A stretch of 57,099 nt of DNA from Alangreenwoodia sp964438605 (GTDB lineage Bacteria; Bacillota; Clostridia; Peptostreptococcales; Anaerovoracaceae). Position 1 is the stretch's first letter, and each line of letters starts with the position of its first letter. The stretch is from positions 1-57,099 of the forward strand of contig CAYTKT010000010.1 in NCBI GenBank assembly GCA_964438605.1, given 5' to 3'. The translations under genes were made by a program, and so were the position numbers. The notes under the pieces are model-generated. The model saw only the letters and a list, made by a program, of their open reading frames with translations. It ran no database searches and was not told the DNA's origin. Of the stretch, positions 33,627-42,800 are shown piece after piece.

Positions 33627-33847
33627 AATGAATTACCTCTTAATATTCTACCAATTTCATTGATTATTAACTGCTCTCATTATATTCAATTAAATTTTGT
33701 CTGTTTTTATCCGTTTTCAGTTTCCACGTCTGCTCTTTTCTCAAAAAACAGAAACGACGCATGTGGAATGCTGCGCATTTCTGCGATATAATATGAATCG
33801 AAGTGGCAACGACGCAGTTATACCAAAACACAATGCGGCCTACCGCC

Positions 33848-34163
33848 CACATACGGCTCCGCTGCTGACTGCAACGCCGCCGGTTTTTCTACAATAACAT
33901 AAAGCAAGCTGCCCAAAATGACAGCCGATAAACAGCTGTCCACACGCGGCTCTGCCGGCTACTGCAAGGCGACCGGCTTTTCCACAATAACATGAAGCAA
34001 GCTGCCCAAAATGACAGTTGATAAATGGCTGTCCACACGCGGCTCTGCCGGCTACTGCAACGCGACCGGCTTTTCCACAATAACATGAAGCAAGCTGCCC
34101 AAAATGACAGTTGATAAATGGCTGTCCACACGCGGCTCTGCCGGCTACTGCAACGCCGCCGGC
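33848..34163. repeat. Minisatellite: three 93-bp tandem units plus partial flanks
   Basis: Complete units begin at 33876, 33969 and 34062, with partial units on both sides. The last two are nearly identical and the first has diverged slightly. The period is a multiple of three, so a minus-strand frame (33840-34211) reads through as a 31-residue repeat with regular cysteines (NCHFGQ...CYCGK). That frame has no ribosome-binding site. The array lies directly upstream of the malY-like gene and may carry its promoter. Confidence 0.85.
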
Positions 34164-34261
34164 CAAAAAACGCGAAAAAATCATCGGCTGCTTCAGCACA
34201 TCATAATACATCTGGACATCTGGGAAAAAATCAAGATACGGTTCAAATAACGGAGGTTTTT

Positions 34262-35452
34262 ATGAAACATACAAAACAGACAGAATCCATTTTTGATGAA
34301 ATTATTGAGCGCAGAAACACTGACGCACTCAAATACGATATGAAGCGCTACGGAAAGCCGGAAAATATGCTGCCTTTCTGGATCGCAGACATGGATTTCC
34401 GCTCACCGGAACCCGTTTCCGAGGCTCTCATGAACCGTGTTGCCCATGGAATCTTCGGATACGGCGCACCAAACGACGCCTATTACGACGCACTTCGCGG
34501 CTGGTTTCGCAATAACTTCCATTTTGATTTTCCTCAGACCTGGGTCGTCCGCACGCCGGGCGTCATATTTGCGTTGTCGACTGCAATCCGCGCTCTGACA
34601 GACGAAGGCGACGCCGTCCTGATCAACCGCCCAGTTTATTACCCATTCAGCAACCTGATCAACCGCCTGGACCGCAAACTCGTCAACAGCCCTCTCGTCC
34701 TGAAAGACGGCCATTACGAGATTGATTTTGATGACTTGGAGAAAAAAATCGACGAAAACGACGTCCGTCTCTACCTGCTCTGCAGTCCCCATAACCCTGT
34801 CGGACGTGTCTGGACGCGGGATGAGCTCAAAAAACTGGCCGATATCTGCCTGCAACATGACGTCATCGTCGTCAGTGATGAAATTCACTGCGATTTCGTC
34901 TGGTCCGATCACCCGCACACGATTTTCGCCTCCTTAGGAGAGAAATACCAGAAAAACTGCATCATCTGTACGGCACCGAGCAAGACGTTTAACCTGGCAG
35001 GCCTGAACACATCGAATATCATTATTCCCGACTCCAAACTGCGCCGCGCCTTCCGCAATTGCAGAGACAATACAGGCGTCAGCGTCAATATCATCGGCCC
35101 GGTGGCCTGCCAGGCGGCTTATGAAAAAGGATTGCCATGGCTGACGGAACTGCGGGCCTACATCAGAGGCAATATCGACTTTGTCGATAATTATCTTAAA
35201 GAAAATATCCCGCAAATCAGCCTGATTCGTCCAGAAGGCACATACCTGCTCTGGCTCGATATGCGATCTCTCGGCCTCTCCGAAAAAAATCTCGAACGCC
35301 TGATCTGCGAGGACGCTCTGTTATGGTTAGACAGCGGAAGTATGTTCGGCCCGGAAGGAATTGGGTTTCAGCGGATTAACGCGGCCTGCCCGCGTTCTCT
35401 GCTGACACAGGCGATGGAAAATCTCAATTCGGCCGTCCGGAAACTTCAATAA
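34262..35452 (+). CDS. MalY/PatB-family aminotransferase (cystathionine beta-lyase-like)
   Basis: A 396-residue fold-type I PLP enzyme. It has the MalY/PatB signatures FWIADMDFRSP and FGYGAPNDAYY, plus SPHNPVGRVW for the cofactor-binding Asn, VVSDEIHCDF for Asp, and the Schiff-base Lys241 in APSKTFNLAGLNTS. Most members are C-S lyases that cleave cystathionine or cysteine conjugates to a thiol, pyruvate and ammonia; some regulate maltose genes. The ATG at 34262 follows GGAGG by 5 bp; the longer frame from 34118 lies in the minisatellite. Nearby cysE supports a sulfur amino-acid role. Confidence 0.92.
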   Translation: MKHTKQTESIFDEIIERRNTDALKYDMKRYGKPENMLPFWIADMDFRSPEPVSEALMNRVAHGIFGYGAPNDAYYDALRGWFRNNFHFDFPQTWVVRTPGVIFALSTAIRALTDEGDAVLINRPVYYPFSNLINRLDRKLVNSPLVLKDGHYEIDFDDLEKKIDENDVRLYLLCSPHNPVGRVWTRDELKKLADICLQHDVIVVSDEIHCDFVWSDHPHTIFASLGEKYQKNCIICTAPSKTFNLAGLNTSNIIIPDSKLRRAFRNCRDNTGVSVNIIGPVACQAAYEKGLPWLTELRAYIRGNIDFVDNYLKENIPQISLIRPEGTYLLWLDMRSLGLSEKNLERLICEDALLWLDSGSMFGPEGIGFQRINAACPRSLLTQAMENLNSAVRKLQ

Positions 35453-35482
35453 AAAATGAAACTGCTGCACGTCTTATGCCTT

Positions 35483-36619
35483 TTAATTTGAAAATGATTT
35501 CCGTTCAATGCGGTCGCGCGTCTTATCATACGCATATTCCGTACCGTCCTCCACACAGATGATTTCACCGCCGCGCAGCTCAATCTCGTCATATTCACAT
35601 TCCAGTAGAAGTGCCGCCACAATCCTGTGCAGACGGCTGTCGCCCATAATCCGCAGCAGCCCCTTCTTTCCGTCCTGCACCGTGACGACATAACCGTCGT
35701 CTTCCCCGCCCAAATCATAAAGCGATTCGCACAAATGGGGATAAATCCACCGGCCGCCTGCCGCGTCAAACAGGCCGCTGCCTTCAGACGTCCTGATAAT
35801 ATGAATCCCCGCGCGGTACTTCTCGCGGAAAAGGCCGCCTTCCGACGCGTAATTGTTCTGAATATGGCAAAGCGTCCGCTCAATTTGCACATCGTCATCG
35901 TAAACGGGCACCAAAACTCCGCCAAAAGATTCGGGTACGTCTTCGGACACGACACGTGCACCGAAATAAAGGGAACCGGCCGCTTGCAAAAGGCTACGCG
36001 CTTCTTCCCCGGATCTGCAGAACGCGTAAAGACCGAGATTTTCATTCGGCGGCAGCGCCGGAATTTCAGACAGCGGCACTACCCGGTAGGACAGCGGCAC
36101 ATCCGGCATATGGTGCAGCGCCATATTTTCCGATGCATATAAATCCTGTGTGTGATTTCCCCGGTATCCCAGCGCTTCGCACTTGAGATACTCAATAAAC
36201 GACGATTCATCGGTAAAACGGATGACACAGGCCGCCTCAAACATACTTTCATTCTCAGGCAGATATTTGAGGAACAGCTCGTCCGCTTCCTGCCTGGAAG
36301 CGCCAATCATGCAGTACTGCCAGGTATCGTCGCCGCCATCCCAGTAAAACCCGTCTCTGTTCCAGCGCGGCAGTTCTTCATAAGATTCGTCCGGCATCTG
36401 GCCCGGATATAGCACATAGTAAAAAATTTCAAGCGGGTCCATCGGCGCGTCTTCCTCATCGCAGACCTGATCGGTAAACGACGATGTGTCGATCACGTAA
36501 CGGAGTCCGCGCCCGGAGCGCTCCGGCTCTCCTGCGTATTTCCATTCGGAAAAAGCCGCTTCCACAGCGGCTGTATCTCCATAAAAATTCATGTAAAATT
36601 TGTCATTCAGTTGATTCAT
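35483..36619 (-). CDS. Hypothetical protein, 378 residues, possibly WG-repeat-like C-terminus
   Basis: I do not recognise the N-terminal two thirds, which are acidic, rich in aromatic residues, and lack signal or membrane segments. The C-terminal part (SGLFDAAGGRWIYPHLCES, then VTVQDGKKGLLRI) has the look of degenerate WG-type beta repeats. It may bind protein or form part of a secretion or toxin-immunity system, but that is a guess. The ATG at 36619 follows GGAAGG by 7 bp; an upstream extension to 36691 is rejected. It lies 88 bp downstream of cysE on the same strand and is convergent with the malY-like gene. Confidence 0.75.
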   Translation of the reverse strand: MNQLNDKFYMNFYGDTAAVEAAFSEWKYAGEPERSGRGLRYVIDTSSFTDQVCDEEDAPMDPLEIFYYVLYPGQMPDESYEELPRWNRDGFYWDGGDDTWQYCMIGASRQEADELFLKYLPENESMFEAACVIRFTDESSFIEYLKCEALGYRGNHTQDLYASENMALHHMPDVPLSYRVVPLSEIPALPPNENLGLYAFCRSGEEARSLLQAAGSLYFGARVVSEDVPESFGGVLVPVYDDDVQIERTLCHIQNNYASEGGLFREKYRAGIHIIRTSEGSGLFDAAGGRWIYPHLCESLYDLGGEDDGYVVTVQDGKKGLLRIMGDSRLHRIVAALLLECEYDEIELRGGEIICVEDGTEYAYDKTRDRIERKSFSN

Positions 36620-36660
36620 GATTGTCCTTCCCGTAATTATCGGCGCAGTTTCAACCCAAG

Positions 36661-36702
36661 GGGGCGGAAGGGCGGCGTTTTTCAACGCCACCCTTTTGCC
36701 CC
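36661..36702. other. Long GC-rich hairpin between cysE and the hypothetical gene
   Basis: A stem with small bulges, GGGC..AAGGG..GGCGTT / AACGCC.CCCTTT.GCCC, closes a 4-nt TTTC loop. There is no T-run on the minus strand, so it is not a classical terminator. It may stabilise the cysE 3' end or separate expression of the two genes. Confidence 0.5.
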
Positions 36703-36707
36703 TCCTC

Positions 36708-37592
36708 CTAAACCTTATATTCCAGCTCCGGATTCTTCATCAGAACTGTCGTATGCGGCGGCACAGACGATGTAACAAAAGCGTTGCCGCCGATCGTGCT
36801 GCCTTCGCCAATAACAGTCCTGCCGCCGAGGATCGACGCGCCTGAATAAATCGTCACATAATTCTCAATATCAGGATGGCGCTTTGTTCCACGGATTGCC
36901 TGACCACCCTTCGTCGAAAGACCGCCGAGCGTTACTCCTTGGTAAATTTTCACATGATGTCCGATCCGCGTCGTTTCACCGATCACGATGCCGGTACCGT
37001 GATCGATAAAGAAATACTTGTCGATCTGAGCCCCCGGATGAATATCAATGCCTGTCTTGCCGTGTGCATACTCCGTCATAATCCTCGGAATCAGCGGTAC
37101 ACCCATCGCAAACAGTTCGTGCGCCATCCGGTAAACCGAAATCGCATAAATGCCCGGATAAGAATAAATAATTTCTTCTATATTATATGCCGCCGGGTCG
37201 CCGTCATAAGCCGCCTGAACATCCGTTTCAAGATATTCCCTGATCAGCGGAATCCGGCTCAGGAATTCATCGCATTTTTCAGTGACTTCCCGCTCAATAG
37301 CGCTGGCAAATCCGCAGTTCGACGCGTCGCAACACAGATAGGCTTTCATCATCTGCTTCTGGAGATTGTACCGGATTTCTTCCACCAATTCCCCGACATA
37401 ATATTTTATGTAATCCGAGGACAGTTTTTTGACCTCAAAAAAGCCCGGAAAAACCAACTTTCGAAGAGATTCCACAATATCTATGACGACCGACCTGTTC
37501 GGCTGCGATGACTGATCGATCTGAGCTGTCATCGTCTGTTCGTCGTAACTTTTCAGGATCTGATCTACGATATTCTCAATTTTATCCGACAT
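36708..37592 (-). CDS. cysE: Serine O-acetyltransferase
   Basis: A 294-residue EpsC/CysE-type serine acetyltransferase. It makes O-acetylserine from serine and acetyl-CoA, the carbon skeleton for cysteine synthesis. An N-terminal helical region (1-170) precedes the left-handed beta-helix with hexapeptide repeats. Catalytic and conserved motifs visible are DIHPGAQIDKYFFIDHGTGI, VIGETTRIG and IYQGVTLGG. Length fits the longer clostridial/EpsC type. No cysK follows in the window, so the sulfhydrylase is elsewhere. No T-box or S-box signature was found in the 260 bp upstream. Confidence 0.94.
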   Translation of the reverse strand: MSDKIENIVDQILKSYDEQTMTAQIDQSSQPNRSVVIDIVESLRKLVFPGFFEVKKLSSDYIKYYVGELVEEIRYNLQKQMMKAYLCCDASNCGFASAIEREVTEKCDEFLSRIPLIREYLETDVQAAYDGDPAAYNIEEIIYSYPGIYAISVYRMAHELFAMGVPLIPRIMTEYAHGKTGIDIHPGAQIDKYFFIDHGTGIVIGETTRIGHHVKIYQGVTLGGLSTKGGQAIRGTKRHPDIENYVTIYSGASILGGRTVIGEGSTIGGNAFVTSSVPPHTTVLMKNPELEYKV

Positions 37593-37856
37593 AAAAAACC
37601 TGCTTTCTGTTGTTTTAACGCGCAGCCGGACGGCCGACCGGATATATCAAAACTACATTTAAACCAATTCCATCAATTTTTATATATAAATTTCCGAAAC
37701 GATCCGCCCAAAATATATGTAAATAAATTACTTTCCATGATGGAAACACCGGTATCGTGCCGAACCTTCCGGCAAAACCACGCAAAAATGAACTAATCCC
37801 ACTATTCTGACCGCACAAATTACTGGAAATGCCCGTCAGAACTGCGAGTAAGCGAG

Positions 37857-38300
37857 TTAGTCTAAAATTGTGATGATGTCACCTCTTTTCGCGGTACCCG
37901 GCTCAAGAATTTTGACGAAAATGCCTTCCCTCGGCATAATGCAATCACCGGCTGCCTCACGAATCGCGCATCCCTGATGACATTCCTTTCCAATCTGAGT
38001 AACTTCTGCCAGTGCCGTGCCAATTTTCATCCGTGTGCCCACCGGCAGATCAAACAGGACAATGCCCTCTGTCACCACATTTTCGCCGAAATCACCCGGC
38101 TTCAATTTTATCTTCGTCAGAAGTTCCTGAAGTTCGTCTACGCTTTCCTGAGCCAGAAGCGACACCTGGCGGTGCCAGTTGCCCGCATGAGCGTCACCTT
38201 CTATGCCCCAGTCAGGCCTCATTTCGATTTGATCTACGGGAACCTTCTGGACACCTTTCTTTTCACTGATGCAGACGTCTAAAATCTTTGCTGTTTTCAT
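37857..38300 (-). CDS. MOSC domain protein
   Basis: A 147-residue stand-alone MOSC domain (PF03473), the beta-barrel found at the C-terminus of molybdenum-cofactor sulfurases. Motifs are DWGIEGDAHAGNWHRQVSLL, PGDFGENVVTEGI and the conserved Cys region IGKECHQGC. Such small proteins are proposed to carry or deliver sulfur to metal cofactors; in Clostridia they sit with molybdenum cofactor genes, though none are adjacent here. AAAGG precedes the ATG. Confidence 0.9.
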   Translation of the reverse strand: MKTAKILDVCISEKKGVQKVPVDQIEMRPDWGIEGDAHAGNWHRQVSLLAQESVDELQELLTKIKLKPGDFGENVVTEGIVLFDLPVGTRMKIGTALAEVTQIGKECHQGCAIREAAGDCIMPREGIFVKILEPGTAKRGDIITILD

Positions 38301-38439
38301 TATATTATTGCCTTTCTTTAAAATATTTACAATATATATCCTTTTTATTTTTCCATCCGGAAAAGTAAAAATCCTATTGCACCATTTTCATCATTTATAT
38401 GTTATCTTCTATCGACGTTTCAATCAATAAAAATTTTTA

Positions 38440-38860
38440 GTTGATTGTAAAATCAAGTTGGACACTTAGAGAAAAAAGTCCATAGCGACGTCACGCGGTA
38501 GAAGGAACGAAATCGAAATACCATCTACAACAGGCGACAATCACCATGGACCACCATTTTGGAAAGAAAACCGCGGAACTATCTAGACATGAAAGACACA
38601 GGGACGCTCGAACAGAGGCGTGGCTCGAAGCATTGGACGCTGGATGCTCTCCCACCACGGTTGGCCATGAGCCGGAAACGGGGCACGCTGTCTTATAAGA
38701 GCAACAAGAGCTAAGTTTTAGGATACTTCGCCAAGCGTGGAGAGGTGATTTGCCGGAAACACCGAAAGAAGTGCCACAAGCACAGCAACAGGCCGCAACG
38801 CGGCAGGTTCTTCCTCTGGATGACAGATCCCTGTAATTCAGCCCTTGCTTAAACGCCTGA
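38440..38860 (+). mobile_element. Decayed IS30-like insertion sequence
   Basis: The left end GTTGATTGTAAAATCAAGTT then GGACACTT matches the fragment at 10168, and about 120 bp are shared. From 38550 a plus-strand frame of 49 codons (MDHHFGKKTAELSRHERHRD... ALDAGCSPTTV) resembles the N-terminal helix-turn-helix of IS30 transposases, then stops at TAA. Later frames give only fragments, for example KHRKKCHKHS. No DDE core or right end is found. It is a transposase pseudogene in a truncated element. The family call comes from remembered sequence and needs checking. Confidence 0.55.
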
Positions 38861-39088
38861 TCGAAAGAATCCACGACATAATTACAGATACATAAGAACC
38901 TGTCATCATCCACATACTGTAAAAATCTACATTTTAAATCAGGATTCATCAGACAGCTTCACGCAGCGCTCTTTGCCGCCCAGTTCCTCTATGATGTCAT
39001 TCAATTTCAGTAAAACGATGAGATATATGCCCTCGCGGAGGAGGAAATCAAAAGAGCCAAAACCGTTTCCCACGTCAGGCAAAATGAT
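38861..39088. other. Intergenic region after the IS remnant
   Basis: About 230 bp between the IS30-like remnant and the DUF5131 terminator. No gene or structured RNA is recognised; any right end of the element would be expected here but is not seen. Confidence 0.35.
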
Positions 39089-39133
39089 AAAAAGGCGCTG
39101 TGGAATTGCTTTTTCCTAGCAATCCCACAGCAC
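39089..39133 (-). terminator. Intrinsic terminator of the DUF4230-DUF5131 operon
   Basis: Sixteen-bp arms with two mismatches (39095-39110 and 39118-39133), followed on the minus strand by CCTTTTTA. It lies just past the DUF5131 stop. Confidence 0.75.
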
Positions 39134-39150
39134 ATGATGAACTGTCAGTT

Positions 39151-40029
39151 TCATCGCTTGCAGGCGCCACACTGACTGCATCCGTTACAGATCAGCCGGC
39201 TTCCACAGGCTCCACAGGGGCGTCCGCTGAAATCAGGCTGATAGAGCTGCTCTTGGGGAACAGGTAGTCCAAAATTGTCAGTCAGAAGAAATTCTATTGG
39301 CCTGCCTCTGTAATTCATGCCCGATTTATACGCCATTTGGCTTTGGAGCGATTTTGACGGCATATGATATTGTTTTCCGTCTTTTATAAAATTTGTACCT
39401 GTTTCGATAAAACAAAATGTAATTTGTCGTGCTTCACACTGATTTCTGAGCGACTGAACCCACTCAAAGCGACATGGTCTGGCACCGTCATAATTTTCGC
39501 CGCCGGCGATCACCTGCTCAATCTGTCCGGAATCAAGATATTTTCCGACTTCTATCTGTCCGATCAGCGGCGCGCACATAATTCCTTTATGATGAAAAGG
39601 CAGCGACAGCAAAATCGGTATGCGTTCCTCTGCACGCTGCTGATTTTCGCAGGTTACATTGAAAAACACATTGGGCCATCCGCTGCCCCAGTCGCGAGGC
39701 AAACAGCCTTCGACACGCTCCGGTCGCTTCGTCAAAAGGAAAAACTTTACGTCTTTGCGCTGCCAGATGATGTCCCAGGCTTCCTCGCGCCATTCGTCGG
39801 CTTCTTCGAGAAAAAAATCTGATGTCATGCAGACGCGGAGCATCTCACCGCTTTTAACGCGGTATGCGCCGCCGCGATTCCGTTTCAGCGGATAATCGAA
39901 GCCGCCCTTCGTCCGATAGACTGACGACCCGTTCTGATCCCGCATACGGTCGAGAAAGTACATATAACAATTTTCGCAGCCTTCACTGCATTTTTTACAG
40001 CCGTGCCACGGATTCCAGATGTCATGCAT
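39151..40029 (-). CDS. DUF5131 (phage Gp37/Gp68-like) Cys-rich protein
   Basis: A 292-residue protein of the DUF5131 family, related to phage Gp37/Gp68 proteins. It opens with MHDIWNPWHGCKKCSEGC and NCYMYFLDRM, a radical-SAM-like cysteine cluster. Further family motifs are FFLLTKRPERV, FFNVTCENQ and VIAGGENYDGARPC. The C-terminus is a zinc-ribbon-like tail (CGACGSRLICNGCSQCGAC). The biochemical function is unknown; the cysteine spacing suggests an Fe-S or radical-SAM-like enzyme. The ATG at 40029 overlaps the end of the DUF4230 gene by 8 bp, so the two are translationally coupled. An upstream in-frame start at 40071 has no support. Confidence 0.85.
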   Translation of the reverse strand: MHDIWNPWHGCKKCSEGCENCYMYFLDRMRDQNGSSVYRTKGGFDYPLKRNRGGAYRVKSGEMLRVCMTSDFFLEEADEWREEAWDIIWQRKDVKFFLLTKRPERVEGCLPRDWGSGWPNVFFNVTCENQQRAEERIPILLSLPFHHKGIMCAPLIGQIEVGKYLDSGQIEQVIAGGENYDGARPCRFEWVQSLRNQCEARQITFCFIETGTNFIKDGKQYHMPSKSLQSQMAYKSGMNYRGRPIEFLLTDNFGLPVPQEQLYQPDFSGRPCGACGSRLICNGCSQCGACKR

Positions 40030-40846
40030 CGCCTTCCCCGGCTTTCTCCGCCTGCACGGCGCTCTGTCCATTTTCCTGAGTTTTGCTCAGTCCGCCGCTC
40101 TGCGCATCATCCTGATTGCCGGACTGCACGTCTTCCTGTTCCTGACCGCCGCCGGCCTGTTCTTCGTTCTCCACATCGCTTTTCCCGCCATTTTTCGCCT
40201 CGCCTCGATTCCGGTCCGGTTTCACAATTTCGAGAGCTATTCCGTCACGCCGCATAGTCGGTTCGAGAACCTGTTTGATGGCAAGCTCAGCCTGATCCTC
40301 GGCTTCAGTCAAAAGTCCGCCTTCGAGAGCCTTCGCTTCGATTTCATCCTTTTGCTCTGCGTAAAACTGGTTGTAATTTTCGATTGTCAGCGGATTGAAA
40401 ATATTTTTCGTTTCATCGAAAACTTCGAGACTGTTCTCATCAATTTCGTGAGAGAGAATTTTCGCCTCCGGCAGCGTTATACTCACCTTTGATGCGGATA
40501 CTTTAATCTCGGCTTTCGACAGATCGACACCTGCCAGAATCGTGCCGTCATAAGAAACGATGAAGTGCTTGCCACTGAACGGAATCTTGACGCCGTAAAA
40601 ATCATTGCTCTGCTCAAACTGGCCCATATTCGTATAATGATATTGAGCCGTAGCCAGTTCGCTAATCTGTTCCAGTTGATTCTGAACGACGACTGTTGAC
40701 AGCTTTGGTGATTCGTCGTCCGACCGGCCTCCCGTCAGAAAGCCGACTCCAAAACACAGCGCCGCGATCAGTACAAGGATCAGCACAAGTGTTAGAATTT
40801 TACGTGCTTCCCGTATGGAACGAAATTTTTCCCGTTTCTCTGCCAT
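40022..40846 (-). CDS. DUF4230 membrane-anchored protein
   Basis: A 274-residue DUF4230-family protein (PF14014). It has a basic N-terminus, one transmembrane helix (about 19-38), then an extracellular domain with LSTVVVQNQLEQISELATA and HYTNMGQF. The C-terminal 60 residues are a Gln/Glu/Gly-rich low-complexity tail. The family's function is unknown. AGAGGG precedes the ATG at 40846; an in-frame ATG at 40870 is an alternative. It is the first gene of a two-gene overlap with DUF5131. Confidence 0.85.
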   Translation of the reverse strand: MAEKREKFRSIREARKILTLVLILVLIAALCFGVGFLTGGRSDDESPKLSTVVVQNQLEQISELATAQYHYTNMGQFEQSNDFYGVKIPFSGKHFIVSYDGTILAGVDLSKAEIKVSASKVSITLPEAKILSHEIDENSLEVFDETKNIFNPLTIENYNQFYAEQKDEIEAKALEGGLLTEAEDQAELAIKQVLEPTMRRDGIALEIVKPDRNRGEAKNGGKSDVENEEQAGGGQEQEDVQSGNQDDAQSGGLSKTQENGQSAVQAEKAGEGDA

Positions 40847-41144
40847 AATCAGTACCCTCTCTTTCATCATATTCTCTGCTGCATTTGATTCTTCGTACTT
40901 CTATTTTGGCTTTGGTTCCAAAGCCGGCGTCACAGCGCGGGTATTATCACCGGCCCCAACCCGTATCGGTAAAGTACGAGCCGATCTGTTTAACGAGGCT
41001 GCCACACAACATGACAGTTTCCAATGCCGGTATACAAAAATGCATCCCTCACGATTTATTACCCATTCTATCATGGCCAAAACGAACCTTTCATCTGATT
41101 TTTTTCTGATTTTTCAGACACATGAAACAATTTGTAGCTTCCCA

Positions 41145-42800
41145 TCATTTAAGACCCATAATTTCATAAATCCTGTGTATATCGAGGCTCTGTCGGATGA
41201 TGGCAGCCAGCCGGTCGTACTGCGCCTCTTTATACGCAATACGGTCAGGAACATGGAAATTGTCAGGATTAAGACCTTTACGCCGCGCCGCGATTTGCAG
41301 CAGCGCTTCAGTAAACTCTCGGCTGTCAAAAATGCCATGCAGATAAGTGCCCAAAACGCTGCCCATCGTACATCCACATGCCGGAAGCTGATAGCAGACT
41401 TGAGAATATTCGGGCTGAATTACAGATCTGCCCATGTGAATTTCGTAGCCACGAACAGAGATTTGGGACAGAGCGGACAGAGGGCCGTCTGGAATTTCAA
41501 TGATGCCCGCTGTCTGACGCAATTTTTTCCCGGACTCAAAGTAGGTATCGACCGGCAGCAGGCCCAGGGCGGCGGCCTGCACAGGATGTTCGGATTCGGT
41601 GCACGTCATGTCAACAATGGAGTTTCCGAGCATCTGATAGCCGCCGCAAATTCCGATGACGACGGCGCCCGACCGGCCTCGCCTCACAATCTGTTCGGCG
41701 AGGCCGGTCCTTCGGAGCCATGCCAGATCGCTCATCGTGCTTTTCGAGCCGGGCAGCACGATGATGTCAGCGCGGGCCAGCTCCGAAGGCGCGTCCGCGT
41801 AGCGGACGCGGGCGCCGTCTGCCGCTTCCAGCGCTCCAAAGTCCGTAAAATTTGAAATGCGCGGCAGACGAATTACAGCAACATCCACAAATCCACGTTC
41901 CTCCTTCTGTCCCTTTCCTTCTGTCTCAAATCCATCATACTGTTTCCTGCTTCCGCTCCTTTCTCTCCATCCATTTTGATTCCGTTTTATTTTATATTCC
42001 TGTTCCTCATCTTGTTCTGATTTAATATTCCTATTTATCAGTTCTTCATCTTTCTTTAATTCAAACCGTTTTTTTTCAAGTCTTTCTGACAAACTATCCT
42101 CATCTTCAATATCCAGTCGCTCATACGGCACAACCCCCAAAATCGGCTTCCCGCAAATCTCCTCAATCATCTGAAGCCCCGGCTCTAAAATCGACACATC
42201 TCCCCTGAATTTGTTAATTATCATCCCGCAAATTCTCTGCCGCTCATCCTCATCCAGCAGCATCACCGTGCCCGCAAGCTGCGCAAATACGCCGCCTCTG
42301 TCGATGTCCCCGACCAGCAGCACCGGTGCGTCCACCATCTTTGCGAGCCCCATATTTACAATATCATCCGATTTCAGATTGATCTCTGCCGGACTTCCTG
42401 CCCCTTCGATGACGATAATATCGTTCTCCCGATCAAGTCGCTGATACGCCTCCAGGATCTCCGGAACCAGCTCCTTTTTATACTGAAAATAATCAACAGC
42501 CTTCATATTCGCCCGCACCTTTCCCATAACGATCACCTGCGAGCCCACATCGGTTGTCGGTTTCAACAGCACCGGATTCATCCGAACAGATGGCTTTCTG
42601 CCGCAGGCTTCCGCCTGAACCACCTGCGCCCTGCCCATTTCCAGTCCTTCCTCGGTCACATAAGAATTAAGCGCCATATTCTGCGACTTAAATGGCGCTA
42701 CCCGGTAACCGTCCTGTGCAAAAACACGGCACAGCCCCGCCGCAATCAGGCTTTTTCCTACGTTAGACATCGTTCCCTGAATCATAATATTTACAGCCAT
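41145..42800 (-). CDS. cobQ: Cobyric acid synthase with a linker insertion
   Basis: A 551-residue cobyric acid synthase (CbiP/CobQ). It amidates peripheral carboxylates of adenosylcobyrinic acid a,c-diamide using glutamine and ATP. The N-terminal synthetase domain has MIQGTMSNVGKSLI (P-loop-like) and VGDIDRGGVFAQL. The C-terminal glutamine amidotransferase domain has GICGGYQMLG with the catalytic Cys and GTYLHGIFD with the His. Between them sits a charged low-complexity insertion (about residues 243-302), making the protein 40-60 residues longer than usual. The ATG at 42800 follows GGGAGG and overlaps the end of cobD by 10 bp. Confidence 0.94.
   Translation of the reverse strand: MAVNIMIQGTMSNVGKSLIAAGLCRVFAQDGYRVAPFKSQNMALNSYVTEEGLEMGRAQVVQAEACGRKPSVRMNPVLLKPTTDVGSQVIVMGKVRANMKAVDYFQYKKELVPEILEAYQRLDRENDIIVIEGAGSPAEINLKSDDIVNMGLAKMVDAPVLLVGDIDRGGVFAQLAGTVMLLDEDERQRICGMIINKFRGDVSILEPGLQMIEEICGKPILGVVPYERLDIEDEDSLSERLEKKRFELKKDEELINRNIKSEQDEEQEYKIKRNQNGWRERSGSRKQYDGFETEGKGQKEERGFVDVAVIRLPRISNFTDFGALEAADGARVRYADAPSELARADIIVLPGSKSTMSDLAWLRRTGLAEQIVRRGRSGAVVIGICGGYQMLGNSIVDMTCTESEHPVQAAALGLLPVDTYFESGKKLRQTAGIIEIPDGPLSALSQISVRGYEIHMGRSVIQPEYSQVCYQLPACGCTMGSVLGTYLHGIFDSREFTEALLQIAARRKGLNPDNFHVPDRIAYKEAQYDRLAAIIRQSLDIHRIYEIMGLK

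Noticed and set aside
33840..34163. CRISPR array
   Set aside because: The 93-bp units are contiguous without unique spacers and have no short palindromic repeat; no cas genes are in the window.
33840..34211. 123-residue minus-strand frame through the minisatellite
   Set aside because: No ribosome-binding site, and the repeats have a period divisible by three, which keeps any open frame open. Better explained as repeat DNA upstream of the malY-like gene.
38491..38949. 152-residue minus-strand frame over the IS30-like remnant
   Set aside because: The opposite strand matches an IS30-like start and the shared left end, so this frame is an antisense artefact.
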